A DNA stretch of 64,000 nt from Artemisia argyi. Taxonomy: Eukaryota > Streptophyta > Magnoliopsida > Asterales > Asteraceae. Both the position numbers and the translations under genes were made by a program. The notes under the pieces were generated by a model, which was given only the letters and a program-made list of their open reading frames with translations, ran no database searches and was not told where the DNA came from. The stretch covers positions 255,610,044 through 255,674,043 of the forward strand of contig CM060708.1 in the NCBI GenBank assembly GCA_030686995.1, given 5' to 3'. Below are positions 13,616-24,765 of this stretch, one piece after another; positions within the stretch are counted from its first letter, which is position 1, and each line of letters starts with the position of its first letter.

Positions 13616-14730
13616 AGTGCATTTAGATAAACACAAACTATTGTTAGCAGAATGATTTCCGTAACTTTTATTCCAAAACATTTTTTTTAAACATTAAAAA
13701 CCAAATTTATAAAAATCATACTAAAAGTAAAATAGTTCGAGATCGGTTAAATATGATGTAACATCACTAGGCCTGTTGGACAAAACTTAGTAAGTGGCCC
13801 TCTATGTAAAAAGTAAGTGTGGTCGAGGTGTGGTCAAGTGATACATCAACATTCATTCTCACCACAAAATTTATCATCAAATTTCACATCGAAGCCACTA
13901 CACAAGCATACCTCACAACAAACTTACGAAAAAAAAAACAAAAGTTTTGTTTGGTGGTCGGGATTTATGTGTGTGTGTGTGGTGGGGGGGGGGGGGGGGG
14001 GGGGTTAATTAGGTTTAACACATGAAGTAAAGAGTCTGTGATACGTGACCTTATTGCAAGCAGTATAATGGAATTGGTCAGATTACCTTCACGTCAATGT
14101 CACATCAACATGTATCTCCCTAACCTCCCACCAACTTTATTCACATAATAGTTACCATCTTACTTACCATTTACATATATCTCACTTAAAAACAAACATA
14201 CATCGCAACACATCCACACACACTCTTTCTTTTTATAGTTGGTATGCGCTACCAGTTGGTGCAAAAGTGGTTAGTACCATTATTTTAAAACCCTTTTTTT
14301 AGTTAAGCTAACCGAGTTTTCGATTCACCTAGTCAATGGTTGAACTCGTTCTTTATATATGTATACTCTTTCCTCATCTTGAGTATGTAGTGTTGCATTA
14401 TCCCAAGCTTTAACCAATTTCACTCTTACATTCGATTGGACCATTGGACTGATAAATGAGTTTCACCCTGCAACTTCTTTGTCTTTAAATTCCATATCTA
14501 GAATACTATTTCTTTCTGCAAAAACAATCAGTTTATACTTTTAAATTTATATTAGGTTATACTAGATAAGTAGATAGTGTTTCTTGAATCACGTCTTTAT
14601 TGATCAATTGTTCGAATCAAACAAGTATAATACTATTAACATTAACTAGTTATAATGCCCGCGCACGCGCGGGTTTTTTCTAAAATTTTTAATAATGTAT
14701 TTTGTATCTATTAAAAAAACAAATAGGTTA

Positions 14731-14777
<47 letters not shown>

Positions 14778-15549
14778 ATTATTATTATTATGTTTCTTGA
14801 ATTTGTAATTGTTTTATAATTATGTTTGATGTACGTTGTAATAGTTCGTATATGATATTTTCGTAGACAATGTCATCTTTATTTATATAGTTTAGCTTTC
14901 GCATGTTGTGTTTGTATATCGATTATTAGTGTTTTATAATTATGTTTGTGTTTGTGTATATGAGCACCTATGGTTTCGGTTTTGGAGTAGTTGTTTGATA
15001 TCGGTTTTTTTTATTAGCATGTAGCTTTTAAAGTTCAGCTATTATAATATATTATATATATACACACAATATTTGAAAGGTGTTATGAATTCGTCTACTC
15101 CGAGAAAATATTAAAGGTAAGAAGTTGGACTCTTAACTAAATGTATTTGTGGTGTTTATCAAGCCACAAATAGTAATTTAAATTTCAACAGAAATCAGTT
15201 AACGTATTTCATATTTTAAGCCAATTTTCTATAATGTGCATACTTTCAAAAAAACATAATACGAAACGTGACAAATGATTTGAATGTCTCAAAATGTTTA
15301 AAGGTAATCCAATATGTTTCCAATGCATATATCTAGTAAAATGTATTGCTAACCTAATTTGTAACATTTATTCTGTTGATCTTCATTCTCGATCAGATAT
15401 ACGCCGTTGCTTGTTGTTTCTTTGTAGGTATTTCTGTTTCAAAATTGGGTTGAATGATTGGTGTATGTACATGTTTATATTAAGAAACATAAATGTTATA
15501 AAAAATTATTAAAAAATAAATAAATAAAACATAATTAAGTGAAGATGGA
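13616..15549. other. Non-coding DNA with G and T homopolymers
   Basis: No gene. A GT stretch leads into a 21-G run at 13984-14004. At about 14656-14674 a GC palindrome (CCCGCGCACGCGCGGG) interrupts AT-rich DNA; this motif heads a repeat that I associate with composite genomes. A 41-T run follows at 14733-14773. Confidence 0.55.
14733..14773. repeat. Poly-T run (41 T)
   Basis: Homopolymer of 41 T followed by an ATT microsatellite. It could be the reversed poly-A tail of a retrotransposed sequence ending here, but I could not define an insertion. Confidence 0.9.
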
Positions 15550-15914
15550 GGGCCTGTTTGGTAGGGGCTTTTTGGAGGAGCTGTTAGATTTTTGTTACAA
15601 AAATAATCTCTTCTAAAATAATAGCTTCATTTGGATACTTTTATTTCAAACAAATAGCTCATAAATTAAAAGCTGATCCATGAACCTTTTTAAACATCTT
15701 TGAGCTGTTAAAACTTTAAATTACTGATATACCCTCCAAACATTTTTTTTTATAATTATAGATATGTCATTTTATGTCATTTTACATCTTATAATTATAT
15801 TTAACAGCTAACTTACCAAACACTTTTATTAAAAAATGATACAGCTTGTAGCTCATGTTAATAGCTTTACAGTTTACAACTTACAGCTTACAACTAATTT
15901 TGCCAAACATACCC
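15550..15914. mobile_element. MITE with GGGCCTGTTTGG-type ends
   Basis: The left end GGGCCTGTTTGGTAG is imperfectly mirrored by GCCAAACATACCC at 15902-15914. The interior is AT-rich, carries repeated AGCT-containing phrases (TTAGCTTACAGCTTACAACT-like) and has no coding capacity. The ends are of the GGGCCTGTTTGG type common in plant PIF/Harbinger and hAT miniature elements. Confidence 0.5.
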
Positions 15915-16203
15915 TGCATATCGGTCACCACCATTTGATCTGTAAACCTAATAAGACAAATAGTGTAAATTCCAAATCTTAAGCAAAAAAATGCGTCATT
16001 GCTGTAGCAGAAAAATGAGTAATATGATGGTTATACCAACATAGGAAGATGACTCTTCAATTTGCTAAACAACTACACTCCTATAAAATCAATTTACTTT
16101 ATAGCATTGATTTCAACTTTATGAAGTTACAACCTAATTTAATCTCAAGTAAACCACACTAAAAAAAGTAATAAACATCAATAGATGGTCATAAATCTTT
16201 GTA

Positions 16204-16211
16204 GCAAATGC
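16204..16211. repeat. Target site duplication, left copy
   Basis: GCAAATGC, identical to 18049-18056 on the other side of the hAT element. Confidence 0.85.
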
Positions 16212-16362
16212 TAGGGGTGAACCGAAACTAAAAACCGATGGTTCGGTTTTTAATTTTTCAAAAACCAAAAAATACGGCTCTGTTCGGTTCGGTTTTCATC
16301 TAAAAACTGAATCATAAAAACCGAACCGAACCGATTTTATTATATAATAATATATAATTTGT

Positions 16363-17420
16363 GAAAAACTAGAAGGGGGGTTGAATAGTTTACCGATTAA
16401 AATCTTTTTATACTTATTAAGTTGGCTTTGAAACTTTCCGTTTGATCAAAGATATATGCACAAACACAATATATAACATGCAAGTAAATGAAAGAAACGA
16501 TCAAACCACAACACGAGTATTTATCGTGGTTCGGCTACAAGGACTCTTTTTCCTTGCCCTACGTCCACGCCCCGAGTATCCAACTCGAGAGTTTCTTTCA
16601 CTAGTCAACAAGCTCCTTTCACCGGCGGAGAAAACCTTACACGTCGCTTATACTTTTACCGACACAAAGCCAGATGTCGAGTTCTTTTACAAGGGCACAA
16701 CCACTCCCGTTTAGTTCTTTTACTAGGGTACAACAACTCCCAACACTCTTTGTATTTTGAGGACTAAAATACTAACCACTCACTTCAGAATATACACAAA
16801 CAAAAGACGTGTAAACAATAAGAGTTTACACAATACTAAGCTAACAAGTCTTGCAACGTTGTGTTGGAAACTTGTAACTTTTGATGACCTTGTGAGCTTC
16901 TTTGCTACAAAGAGAAACTTCACATTAACAATGTTAAGAGGTTAGAAGAAAAGATGAGTGTGTGTGTAAAATATGATCTCAAGAGGTTAGCCAAAAATCA
17001 AGTTATGGCTTGGTATTTATAGCATATCAAACTGCATGCTTGGCGGATCAGGCGGAACCCTCATATGGGTTCCGCCCGTGTACCCCCAGGGTACCGCCGG
17101 GTCTGCAGTAGGTTTTTGCAATAACTCTTCAAACCAAACAAGGTCTTGTCTCATAACTCCTAGCAACCAAACAATGTCACATCACTTAAATCAAGTCAAA
17201 CATGAAACTTGTAAGCAACAACAAAGTTAGTCAAACACATTTCTTTCCATAAATACATGATGACAAAACTTGCCATAAATGTGATGTGACAATTTCTAAT
17301 TTAAGAAATAAACTTGTGTTGTGTTTTATGAAATGTAAAATGTAGCAAAAGTCTAGTTTATGCAAGTCTTAAAAACTAAGATTATGTTTTGCTTAGAAAC
17401 TAAAGTTTACATTTTGTCGT
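16363..17420. mobile_element. Insertion nested in the hAT element
   Basis: Starting CTAGAAGGGGGGTTGAATAG the sequence changes character. It holds the phrases TTTATCGTGGTTCGGCTACA and CCTACGTCCACG-like text, which I recognise as part of a widespread non-coding plant repeat. A perfect 10-bp stem hairpin, GGCGGAACCC with GGGTTCCGCC, lies at 17051-17076. The hAT subterminal motifs do not occur inside this block, so it is inferred to be younger. The borders are approximate and no target duplication was identified. The open frame 16442-16714 shows no known domain. Confidence 0.5.
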
Positions 17421-17741
17421 TAACAAAACTTAGCGAAGATCGTAAAATATAAATAACGTTTTTAGGCGATATTTGTATTAACATAATTAATATAATATGA
17501 ATAAATAACTAAACAAATCAAATTTTATAAATTAATATTCATTTTCTGGGTAGATTTATAATATATTTTTCTTAATGTGTATGTTTATATGCGTGTTTGT
17601 CATGTCGTGTGTTTACTTGAGAATATATCAATAAGTATATGACGATGATCATACTATGTTTATGTTCACTTGCAAGTGTATGTCTCATTTATAAGTGCGT
17701 AATTATAAAATTATGCAATAAACATTATTATGCTTAGATTG

Positions 17742-17743
<2 letters not shown>

Positions 17744-17821
<78 letters not shown>
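17744..17821. repeat. (TA)n microsatellite
   Basis: About 78 bp of TA repeat inside the right arm of the hAT element. Confidence 0.95.
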
Positions 17822-17823
<2 letters not shown>

Positions 17824-18048
17824 AATAACCAATTTTCTATGTAATACAAGTTTCTAGGAATAAATTTGGCATGCCCAAATATAAACAGATAGAAACTGAA
17901 AAAGCCATAAAACCGAACCGAAACCGATAATAAACCGAACTGTCAAAAACCAAACGGTTTCGGTTTTAGGTTCTATAAAAACCGAACATTTTGGTTCAGT
18001 TTCAGTTTTATCCAAAAACCGACCTAAACCGAACCGTGCACACCCCTA

Positions 18049-18056
18049 GCAAATGC
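18049..18056. repeat. Target site duplication, right copy
   Basis: GCAAATGC, identical to 16204-16211. Confidence 0.85.
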
Positions 18057-18461
18057 TCAGATTTATGCATACTGTTGCAACCAAGCATTAAATTAAGTTT
18101 GGAATATACCTATTTATAACCAAGAAAGTTCAAAAGGATATCTCTCAAAACAATGTCATGCGTCAACTCTTAATGTTGAGAGAGCCATCCTTGAGCCATG
18201 ACGAGTCATTTATACTCAGTAAACCATAACCTTATCACTAAGTAAGATTAGTAAACAAAGATACACTTGTGTAATACACATAAATCATACATTATAAAAC
18301 AAAAACTGATTCCATATTAGTTCAAAAGCCTTGATATATAGCTTACAGCAGAACGCTAAATCATGAAACAACCCAAGTCAGATAGAGGCTGTACAGGGCA
18401 CACAAACATAATGTTTCAGAGATTCTATCAACAAAGCCTACGTGCATAGCTTTTTAATAGT

Positions 18462-19775
18462 TCAAACGTGACCATCCCGCAAGGAGTCTGCAAAAACTTA
18501 ATTGACGGCATAGGTCAGGAGATAGTGGATGTGTTCGGGAGGGTTCAACCCTAGGGAAGAAGCCCTCTGCCAGCGATCCATTCTGTTCATCTCAATACAC
18601 GGCCTGTACGCCATGTTAATGTCAAATTCCATCGGCACCTCTTCATTTGCATCACGATTCTCTATCAAAGTATAAAAACAATAATGAACATCATAAAGAG
18701 CGGAGCACACTGATACATCATTTCTATGCAAGAAATACTACGAAAATTCAATCAACAAAGTATTTAATAGAACATCTGTCAAACAATTCAACCATTGCAA
18801 ATAAAACTGGTTATTCTTTCGACTCAATACATCAGAAAAAAAATAACATTTTGAAATTCTTATATAAAAAATGAAGTAATTATCGTCTTTACAAACTGAT
18901 AGTCTGCTTAAAAGACAAGGATGAATCAATAATACTCTCAAAACTGCCTAATTTAGAGTCCTTTTTCACTAAAGAAGTAGATAAACAGTTTCATCCAGAC
19001 ACTCAAAATAGCGAATTTTAAAGTGCTTATTTTCTCTAAATTAATTCATAATTTCATTCTTTTTTTTTTTGAAGACTACATAATTTCATTCAAGAGTCAA
19101 AACTGTTGTAAAAATAAGCATCTCAAACAGATAGACAAACTCAAAAACAAATCTTACTACCGCAAATAAAACTGTCTATTATTCAACTTTAATTACAACT
19201 TCTTAACAAACATCATAAATTAACAAATGGTTTTTCTTAACAAATACGAAGTATAGCATTAATGAACATGCAAACACACTTTTATATATTACATTAGCAT
19301 GCTTTTCTAATAAAAAAACTGCAATAACATATATCAAACTAACGATTCACCAAAGGGCTTTGGCTCAGTTGGTACCCATCTCTGAAACACCCATGGCCCA
19401 TTGGAGAGATTTGATGGATAAAAGGTCTAGGGTTCGAGACTCGGCTCGTGCTCACTCAACCCAGGGTCAGCGTGTTCCCGCCAATTCACACCTCTTGGTG
19501 TCGTATCACATAAATTAAAGTCTGCAACGATATCATCAACTGATTATTAACTCATAATTTATCCCCAAGTTCAAAATCAACAATTTTTCATACATATTAC
19601 TAAATATAAATTTTGTCCTAATTTCAAAATCCAAGCTTTACACGAACAGTTTATATCAACAATTTTATATCCAATAAATTAGCATATTTTCACCTTTAAG
19701 ATCAAGAGAAGCATGAGCAATTAAGGCAGGAAGCTAACCAACACTTGATCCAAAAGTTGCAAATTCCTTTATTGG
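18462..19775 (-). pseudogene. POLD4: POLD4-like pseudogene (DNA polymerase delta small subunit)
   Basis: Two exon remnants align with the small accessory subunit of replicative DNA polymerase delta. The downstream exon (18661 down to 18462) reads NRDANEEVPMEFDINMAYRP, then WQRASSLGLNPPEHIHYLL. The upstream exon (ending at 19694) reads KEFATFGSSVG, a stop, then LPALIAHASLDLK. A GT donor (19693-19692) and an AG acceptor (18663-18662) join them in frame as SLDLK-E-NRDANEEV, the family pattern. Two in-frame stops break it: TAG at 19734-19736, and TAA at 18498-18500 just before a recognisable tail SLRDGHV ending in TGA at 18462-18464. The usual N-terminus (a MKxFYRQ-like motif) was not found. Because the intron is kept, this is a DNA-level duplicate rather than a processed copy. 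The 5' edge is uncertain. Confidence 0.8.
19350..19512 (+). mobile_element. tRNA-derived SINE
   Basis: The segment carries an RNA polymerase III A-box-like TGGCTCAGTTGG (about 19369) and, about 65 bp further, a B-box-like GGTTCGAGACT (about 19431). This spacing and wording are tRNA-like, but the sequence does not fold into a normal tRNA. It continues into a non-tRNA body ending near CTCTTGGTGTCG. It lies inside the intron of the POLD4 relic. No clear target duplication or tail was found. Confidence 0.55.
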
Positions 19776-20452
19776 GAATTGAATTGTACCAAAGTGATTT
19801 GGAAGGAGACATATTCTTGTGACTCCGCTTCTATTTTAAAATTTACATTTTTTGTCTAAAATTATGAAAAAACATCATTGAGGCCCTTGTGTATTTTCAG
19901 GTTTTTTATACATCCGAATACAAAAACGTTTTTAAACTTTTTTTTATCCAAATTAGGAAAGAAATAGTTTTTATTGTTTTTTTTCAAAATACAGGAAAAA
20001 TAATCAATTAAAAAAAAATTACCAATTAAAGTATAATTTGATTTTTTGAAATGAAAAAGTCCCCGCTAGAGGTTTTATTTTATTATATAAAAGATTTATA
20101 ACTCTAATTTGTTGTTTTACCAAACATAATCGCACTAGTTATCGCCACGTTGTCCAACTATTCAATCAATCTTAAAACTTTTAAAATCCAATATGTTTGT
20201 TAATACAAGTATAGAACTCAACCAACACAAATACTATGAGTCGGTTTAATCCGGTTGTCAAACAAGCAAAAACTCAACTACATCTAGCCCGGTGTCCAGT
20301 TCAACCGGTTAAACCGACTAGATCGAACTAGGTTTAAAACATTGGTTGCTACTCTCGTGTCTATGCCAACCTATAACGAGTTTTTTTAGGTTACCATGGT
20401 ATTTTCAAAAAGTAATTAACAAAGTGAGTATTTTTAAAAATACTTAACTCAA
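19776..20452. other. Intergenic DNA, nothing coding seen
   Basis: AT-rich sequence. A GGTTAAACCGACT-like patch at 20240-20340 recalls subterminal repeats of transposons, but no element borders were found. Confidence 0.5.
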
Positions 20453-20454
20453 TA

Positions 20455-20649
20455 CTCCCCCGTCCCATATTAAGTGTCCGCTTACATCATGCACAAAGTT
20501 TTAGAAAATTCCACTAACTATACTATCCACCAATCAAATATCATTTTCACCCATTAAAGTCTCATCTCATTGGTTGAAATAGAATATGAACACTTAATTT
20601 GGAACATCCAAATATTTCATTATAGACACTTAATATGGGACGGAGGGAG
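20455..20649. mobile_element. Stowaway-like MITE
   Basis: The ends CTCCCCCGTCCCATATTAAG and CTTAATATGGGACGGAGGGAG form the Stowaway (Tc1/mariner) inverted terminus, bordered on both sides by the TA target dinucleotide. It is about 195 bp with no coding capacity. Confidence 0.85.
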
Positions 20650-20651
20650 TA

Positions 20652-21512
20652 TTTAATTTTCTTCTTTTCACAAAGTTATAAAAACTCATGCAGTTTTAAC
20701 ATTAATGAGCCATCTTAATGAGCCATCCTTTCCATAATCCTTATTATGATATAAAACTTTTTATCAAATGGGTTTTGCTAACTTGTGCCCACTGGGCACT
20801 TGTTTAGCTACATATATAAAGAATGTTTGAATTAATTAATATCAAAATGATGATTAAATACGGTAATTTTAAAGATCAATAAATGTTCATTAAATGCATT
20901 TTCTGATTTAAAAGAAAATTTTGCCTTCATTAACTACGTTTAATCGTGTGACCAGTAGGCACACATTAGCAAAACCCTTATCAAATTTATACAATAATAG
21001 TAATCAGACATCGTCCTGATCAGATCCTCATCTCCAGTCGTCATTGTCGATTCCATCATCAGTGACGATGATGATACACATGCATGTTTCTAACGTCATC
21101 GGTTGGAGGAACCTATTAGGGGCAAGAAAACATTAATTCCTATGAATGTTGTCGTTCAATGTTGATTCTAGTAGCTTTATTCAGGGTATTTTCGATACAT
21201 TTGAGCAAATACGAACTTGTACTTTGGTATGAATTTTAATTTGGGACAATTATGGTTTTAATATTGTTTTGTGGTATTGGTTTTGTTGACTGTATCTCTT
21301 GTGATGATAGCAGCCACCTTGTTGTTTGTTTATAGGTTCCTTCAGGCGATGATGCCGAGATGGTATTGACGTGGTAATCATCAAAAGAACACATAAAATT
21401 CCTACGAGTGATGACGTCAAAATCTTGCCGTACATAAGCACGTTTGCCGATGAAGGAGTCCGAAATAACAAGTATGAAGGAGATAGGATGTCTATAGTAA
21501 CGAGGATAATGG
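20652..21512. other. Intergenic DNA, nothing coding seen
   Basis: At 20774-20800 and 20950-20980 the phrases TTTTGCTAACTTGTGCCCACTGGGCAC and, in opposite orientation, TGACCAGTAGGCACACATTAGCAAAA are inverted copies. They suggest a MITE of about 205 bp (about 20772-20978). The overlapping open frames at 21236-21538 have no recognisable domain. Confidence 0.45.
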
Positions 21513-21655
21513 TTGTTAAAAGGGGTTGATTTGCACACCGTATTTTTTATTCTTTTATCACATTCAGTGCATTACAGTGTTGTACGGTGTGCTATACAGC
21601 TTGTACAAAATGGTGTTTTTATCAAAAAAATTGGTGTGCAAATCAATCCCCTTGT

Positions 21656-21657
<2 letters not shown>
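21513..21657. mobile_element. Short palindromic MITE
   Basis: TTAAAAGGGGTTGATTTGCA at 21515 is mirrored by GTGCAAATCAATCCCCTTGT near 21632-21653. A second left-type end (TTAAAAGGGGGTTGATTTGC) occurs at 22310 with similar upstream flank (ATGGTTGT), showing that the sequence is repeated. The right end runs into a TA microsatellite. Confidence 0.6.

Positions 21658-21722
<65 letters not shown>
21658..21722. repeat. (TA)n microsatellite
   Basis: About 63 bp of TA repeat. Short YIYIYI open frames over it are artefacts. Confidence 0.95.
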
Positions 21723-21765
21723 CAAAAAGAAAAAAATCTAATTTAATCAAATATTATGTTAATTA

Positions 21766-22020
21766 CTCTATCCGTCTCAAAATAAGTGTCAAGTTTGACT
21801 TTTCAGAGTCAAACTGGTTCAACTTTTACCTTAAATATTTTTTGTGATATTATATAATATTTGTGAAAAATTATACCAATGAAAAATACATTTAAAACTC
21901 AATCATTCATATATTTTGCATCAAGTATCATATAACGCCCGAAAAAGTAGACAAAGTCAAAGTTGAACCAGTTTGACTCTGAAAAATTAAACTGAACATT
22001 TATTTTGGTACGGAAAGAAA
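21766..22020. mobile_element. Diverged Stowaway-like MITE
   Basis: The left end CTCTATCCGTCTCAAAATAA is mirrored by TTATTTTGGTACGGAAAG. The inner arms AGTCAAACTGGTTCAAC and GTTGAACCAGTTTGACT are perfect complements. This is the CTCCCTCCGT type of Stowaway with mutations in the termini. TA precedes the left end. Confidence 0.7.
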
Positions 22021-22839
22021 TTTTAAGATTACGTACTTTGTTAAATACTTCTTTTAAATACCATTGTCACCTTAAAAACTCACCTATAAGTCTATAACAA
22101 CCACCCCTCATGGCTGTGGTGTCACCCCTCAGTGGTCCATGGCATCAAAAATCTTAACGCTCGAATTCCTTTCTTGATTGCTACTTAAATCCAACTCACA
22201 AATCTCATACCATTTGTACTATTTATAAAATTGAAGTATTTTGCTTAACTAGAGAATAAAAAAAAGTGAATTATATGTATCTTTACTATAGTAACGATGA
22301 TGATGGTTGTTAAAAGGGGGTTGATTTGCACGTTTGCCCCGTCCCAAATCCGCCGATAATAAGAAAATAGTGTATGCAACGCAAGCATATTTGTACGGAT
22401 GGCATACGAGTGATGTAGAATTATAATTGACTCATGTTGTGAAGATGCCTCCAAAATAATAACAAAGACACTGACCAATATAGCATAATAGTTCGTAAAA
22501 GGAGAACCCACAAAAAATTGATTGAAAAGATGTGCACCTAAAATTCAAGAATTTAAACCTTAGCAAATATCTTTTTTTTAAATATTTTTACCTTGCAAGT
22601 AAATATTCATCTGGGGATTACACCAGGTACAAAATTGGCGTGTTTGAATGTACATGACATTGATTCCAATGATAATGTGAGAATAATATTGTACCCTCAT
22701 TACCATTCATGCTACCAACAATTGTAACTCCAGAACCATATATGTTCATGCCCTTATTAAAGAATAAAGGACCCACACTATTGGAATTTACCAAAAATCT
22801 AATTCAGTCGACAATGGTCAGACCGCCAGAGCAAGAGAC
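22021..22839. other. Intergenic DNA, nothing coding seen
   Basis: Contains the second, unpaired copy of the palindromic MITE end at about 22300-22335. No gene is supportable. Confidence 0.5.
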
Positions 22840-23310
22840 TAGGGCTGCAATCGAGTCAAGCCGAGCTCAAGCTCAACAAGGCTTGAGCTTGACTTGAAAG
22901 AAAAACACTAGGCTTGAGCTTGGCTTGATAGCTTGTCAAGCTTTCATCATCCAGGCTTGAGCTTGGCTTGAGTAGGTTCGAGCAAAGCTTGAGCTTGAAT
23001 TGAAAAGCTTGAATAAGTGGAGGAGATTGAAGGTTTCTAGAATAAATTATCCAATATTTACGAACTAAGCCCTTATAATTAGCTTAATAACCAAATTTTC
23101 TCCTAATTACTTATATGAAAATATCTATATTAAAGCTTGATACGAGCTCGAGCCAAGCTATCCAAAGCTTGAGCTTGGCTTGTTAAATGTTTCGAGCTAA
23201 TTTTTGGGCTTGAGCTTGGGCTTGAGCTTAATAAAAGCTTGACTCGATCGAGCCAAGCTCGAGCTCAGGCTCGAGTTGCTTGATAAAAGCTTGACTTGAT
23301 TGCAGCCCTA
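22840..23310. mobile_element. hAT-like MITE rich in GCTTGAGCTTG
   Basis: The element begins TAGGGCTGCAATCGAGTCAA and ends with its complement with a single mismatch. The interior is a dense field of GCTTGAGCTTG/CAAGCTCAAGC motifs in both orientations, typical of hAT subterminal repeats. The 8-bp flanks (CAAGAGAC and CGCCAGAC) are similar but not identical, so the target duplication is decayed or absent. Confidence 0.75.
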
Positions 23311-23510
23311 CGCCAGACTAATGCTCTTATGAAAGGCATTACTATAAGATATAAACAGCCTAATATATATCATTCTCATAAAGCATCATTTGCACATCTG
23401 AGTTAATAACGCAAGCTTTGATATGTAGATTACAAAGCTTGGGTGTACGGAAAGGCACAAGACTTAGGCTATGAGAGTACAATCTAAGAACCAGGTTTCT
23501 CAACATCAAA

Positions 23511-24765
23511 TTAAAAGTCATGGGGGAGCTTTGTCTCATAACAGGTTGCCAATCGCTTAGCAGTTCCATCAGCATGTGTACCATCAATAAGCTCATACTT
23601 CTTGTAATTTGCTTTCAAGGCCTCACTCTGCTGATTATGCAGCTTCTCTTCTTCAGCAAGTTGTTGCTGCAAAACACAGATAAAGCTTAGTTTTACACTT
23701 TTACACCTCTTATGTCACAGACAGTTTCAAACAGTCATATACCCACCCAACTAGTTCATACTGTGTGTGAAGATATAGTGTTTCAGCAGCTTAGAAATAA
23801 CATTTCAGAACAACCATCAATCCATCATATACAAAGTTATCAATATGCAGAAACATGCACCACAAAGTCAACGTTCCATCTTATTTGGACACAACTATAC
23901 ATAACATACGAACTTTATACAAGTTTTACACTTCATCCACCAACTGATGCGTTGAAATAAATGCAAACTCAAAGCTTGATCACACACCAGTGCTCCTACT
24001 AAGTGACTGCAGAAACTTGTATTAACCAACCGTGTTCATACATCTACCTTTTGTCTCTATTTATTTTCGTACTCCATTTTCTTTGTGTGTGTAATAAACT
24101 TAGTGCACTAAAAATTCTGCCATAATGATGCTGTCTCAGTTAGAAACATATTCTTATAGCATTCAGAATACTTACTAATAGTGTGTGTGAAAACAAAAGT
24201 TATATGTATGTAACATTTGCACCTATATTCCAGCTTATCTATTTCGCACTCGTGGGGGGATACGATATTCGGTTAAACCAAAGTTGAAAAAACGGGTGCA
24301 TTTCAAATTAGCATTTACCTCCAACAGAAACGACACCTCAGCAGCATGCTTTTTAGTCAAATTCTTCATCTTCTTGGCCACCTCAAAGTTTGCATGGCTT
24401 GGATCCACCCAACGGCACAGTATCTTTCTCTGGCGCCTCTTAGGACGATCATCAAACATTTCAATTTGGGCCTTTTGGGCTCTCACGGGCCTTGGCATAC
24501 CAGATATCATAAATGGAGAATCAGTCATCTCACGGACAATTTCATCAGCCTGCTTTACAGATTGCATCTCCACTAAAGCTGCATAAACACTGATTGAAGC
24601 GAAGTGTGTGGGAATAAACTGAACATCTTTAACTGTTCCAAACTGATTAAAAGCAGTTTCTAGAACTGCTTTGGTGACCAGCGGTGAAAGGTTGTCAATG
24701 TAAATCGTCTTTTTCACCTTTTTCTCAAAAGCTGCGTATACGTCCTCAGTTGATGATGGTTCCAT
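23511..24765 (-). CDS. AIPP1: RRM protein, AIPP1/EDM3-like
   Basis: Two coding exons, 24765-24319 and 23666-23511, join in phase 0 through a GT donor at 24318-24317 and an AG acceptor at 23668-23667. They encode about 200 residues from MEPSSTEDVY to a TAA at 23511-23513. An RNA recognition motif spans residues ~18-95, with RNP2-like IYIDNL (21-26) and RNP1-like YAALVEM (61-67). It is followed by the conserved SPFMISGMPRPVRA, EMFDDRPKR and CRWVDPSHANFEVAKK blocks and a charged helical tail (QQLAEEEKLHNQQSEALKAN). These match my knowledge of Arabidopsis AIPP1/EDM3. That protein acts with ASI1 and EDM2 in nuclei to support full-length transcripts of genes with heterochromatic introns; this role is inferred for this gene. 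The open frame upstream of the ATG is untranslated or intronic, and CGCCAG just before ATG could be an acceptor for a 5' UTR intron. Length and C-terminus look complete. Confidence 0.88.

Larger units (their letters stand above)
16212..18048. mobile_element. Non-autonomous hAT element with nested insertion
   Basis: The element begins TAGGGGTG and ends CACCCCTA, perfect 8-bp terminal inverted repeats. It is bordered by an exact 8-bp target duplication GCAAATGC (16204-16211 and 18049-18056). Both are hallmarks of hAT transposons. Subterminal zones on both sides (16220-16340 and 17905-18040) are packed with AACCGAAC/GTTCGGTT motifs in both orientations, the usual form of hAT transposase binding sites. 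There is no transposase sequence. The middle (about 16363-17420) looks like an unrelated later insertion, and the right part contains a TA microsatellite. Confidence 0.85.

Noticed and set aside
19350..19512. A functional tRNA gene
   Set aside because: Box-like words are present but no acceptor stem or anticodon arm forms; a SINE fits better.
24284..24586. Plus-strand frames over the AIPP1 first exon
   Set aside because: They are antisense shadows of the coding exon.
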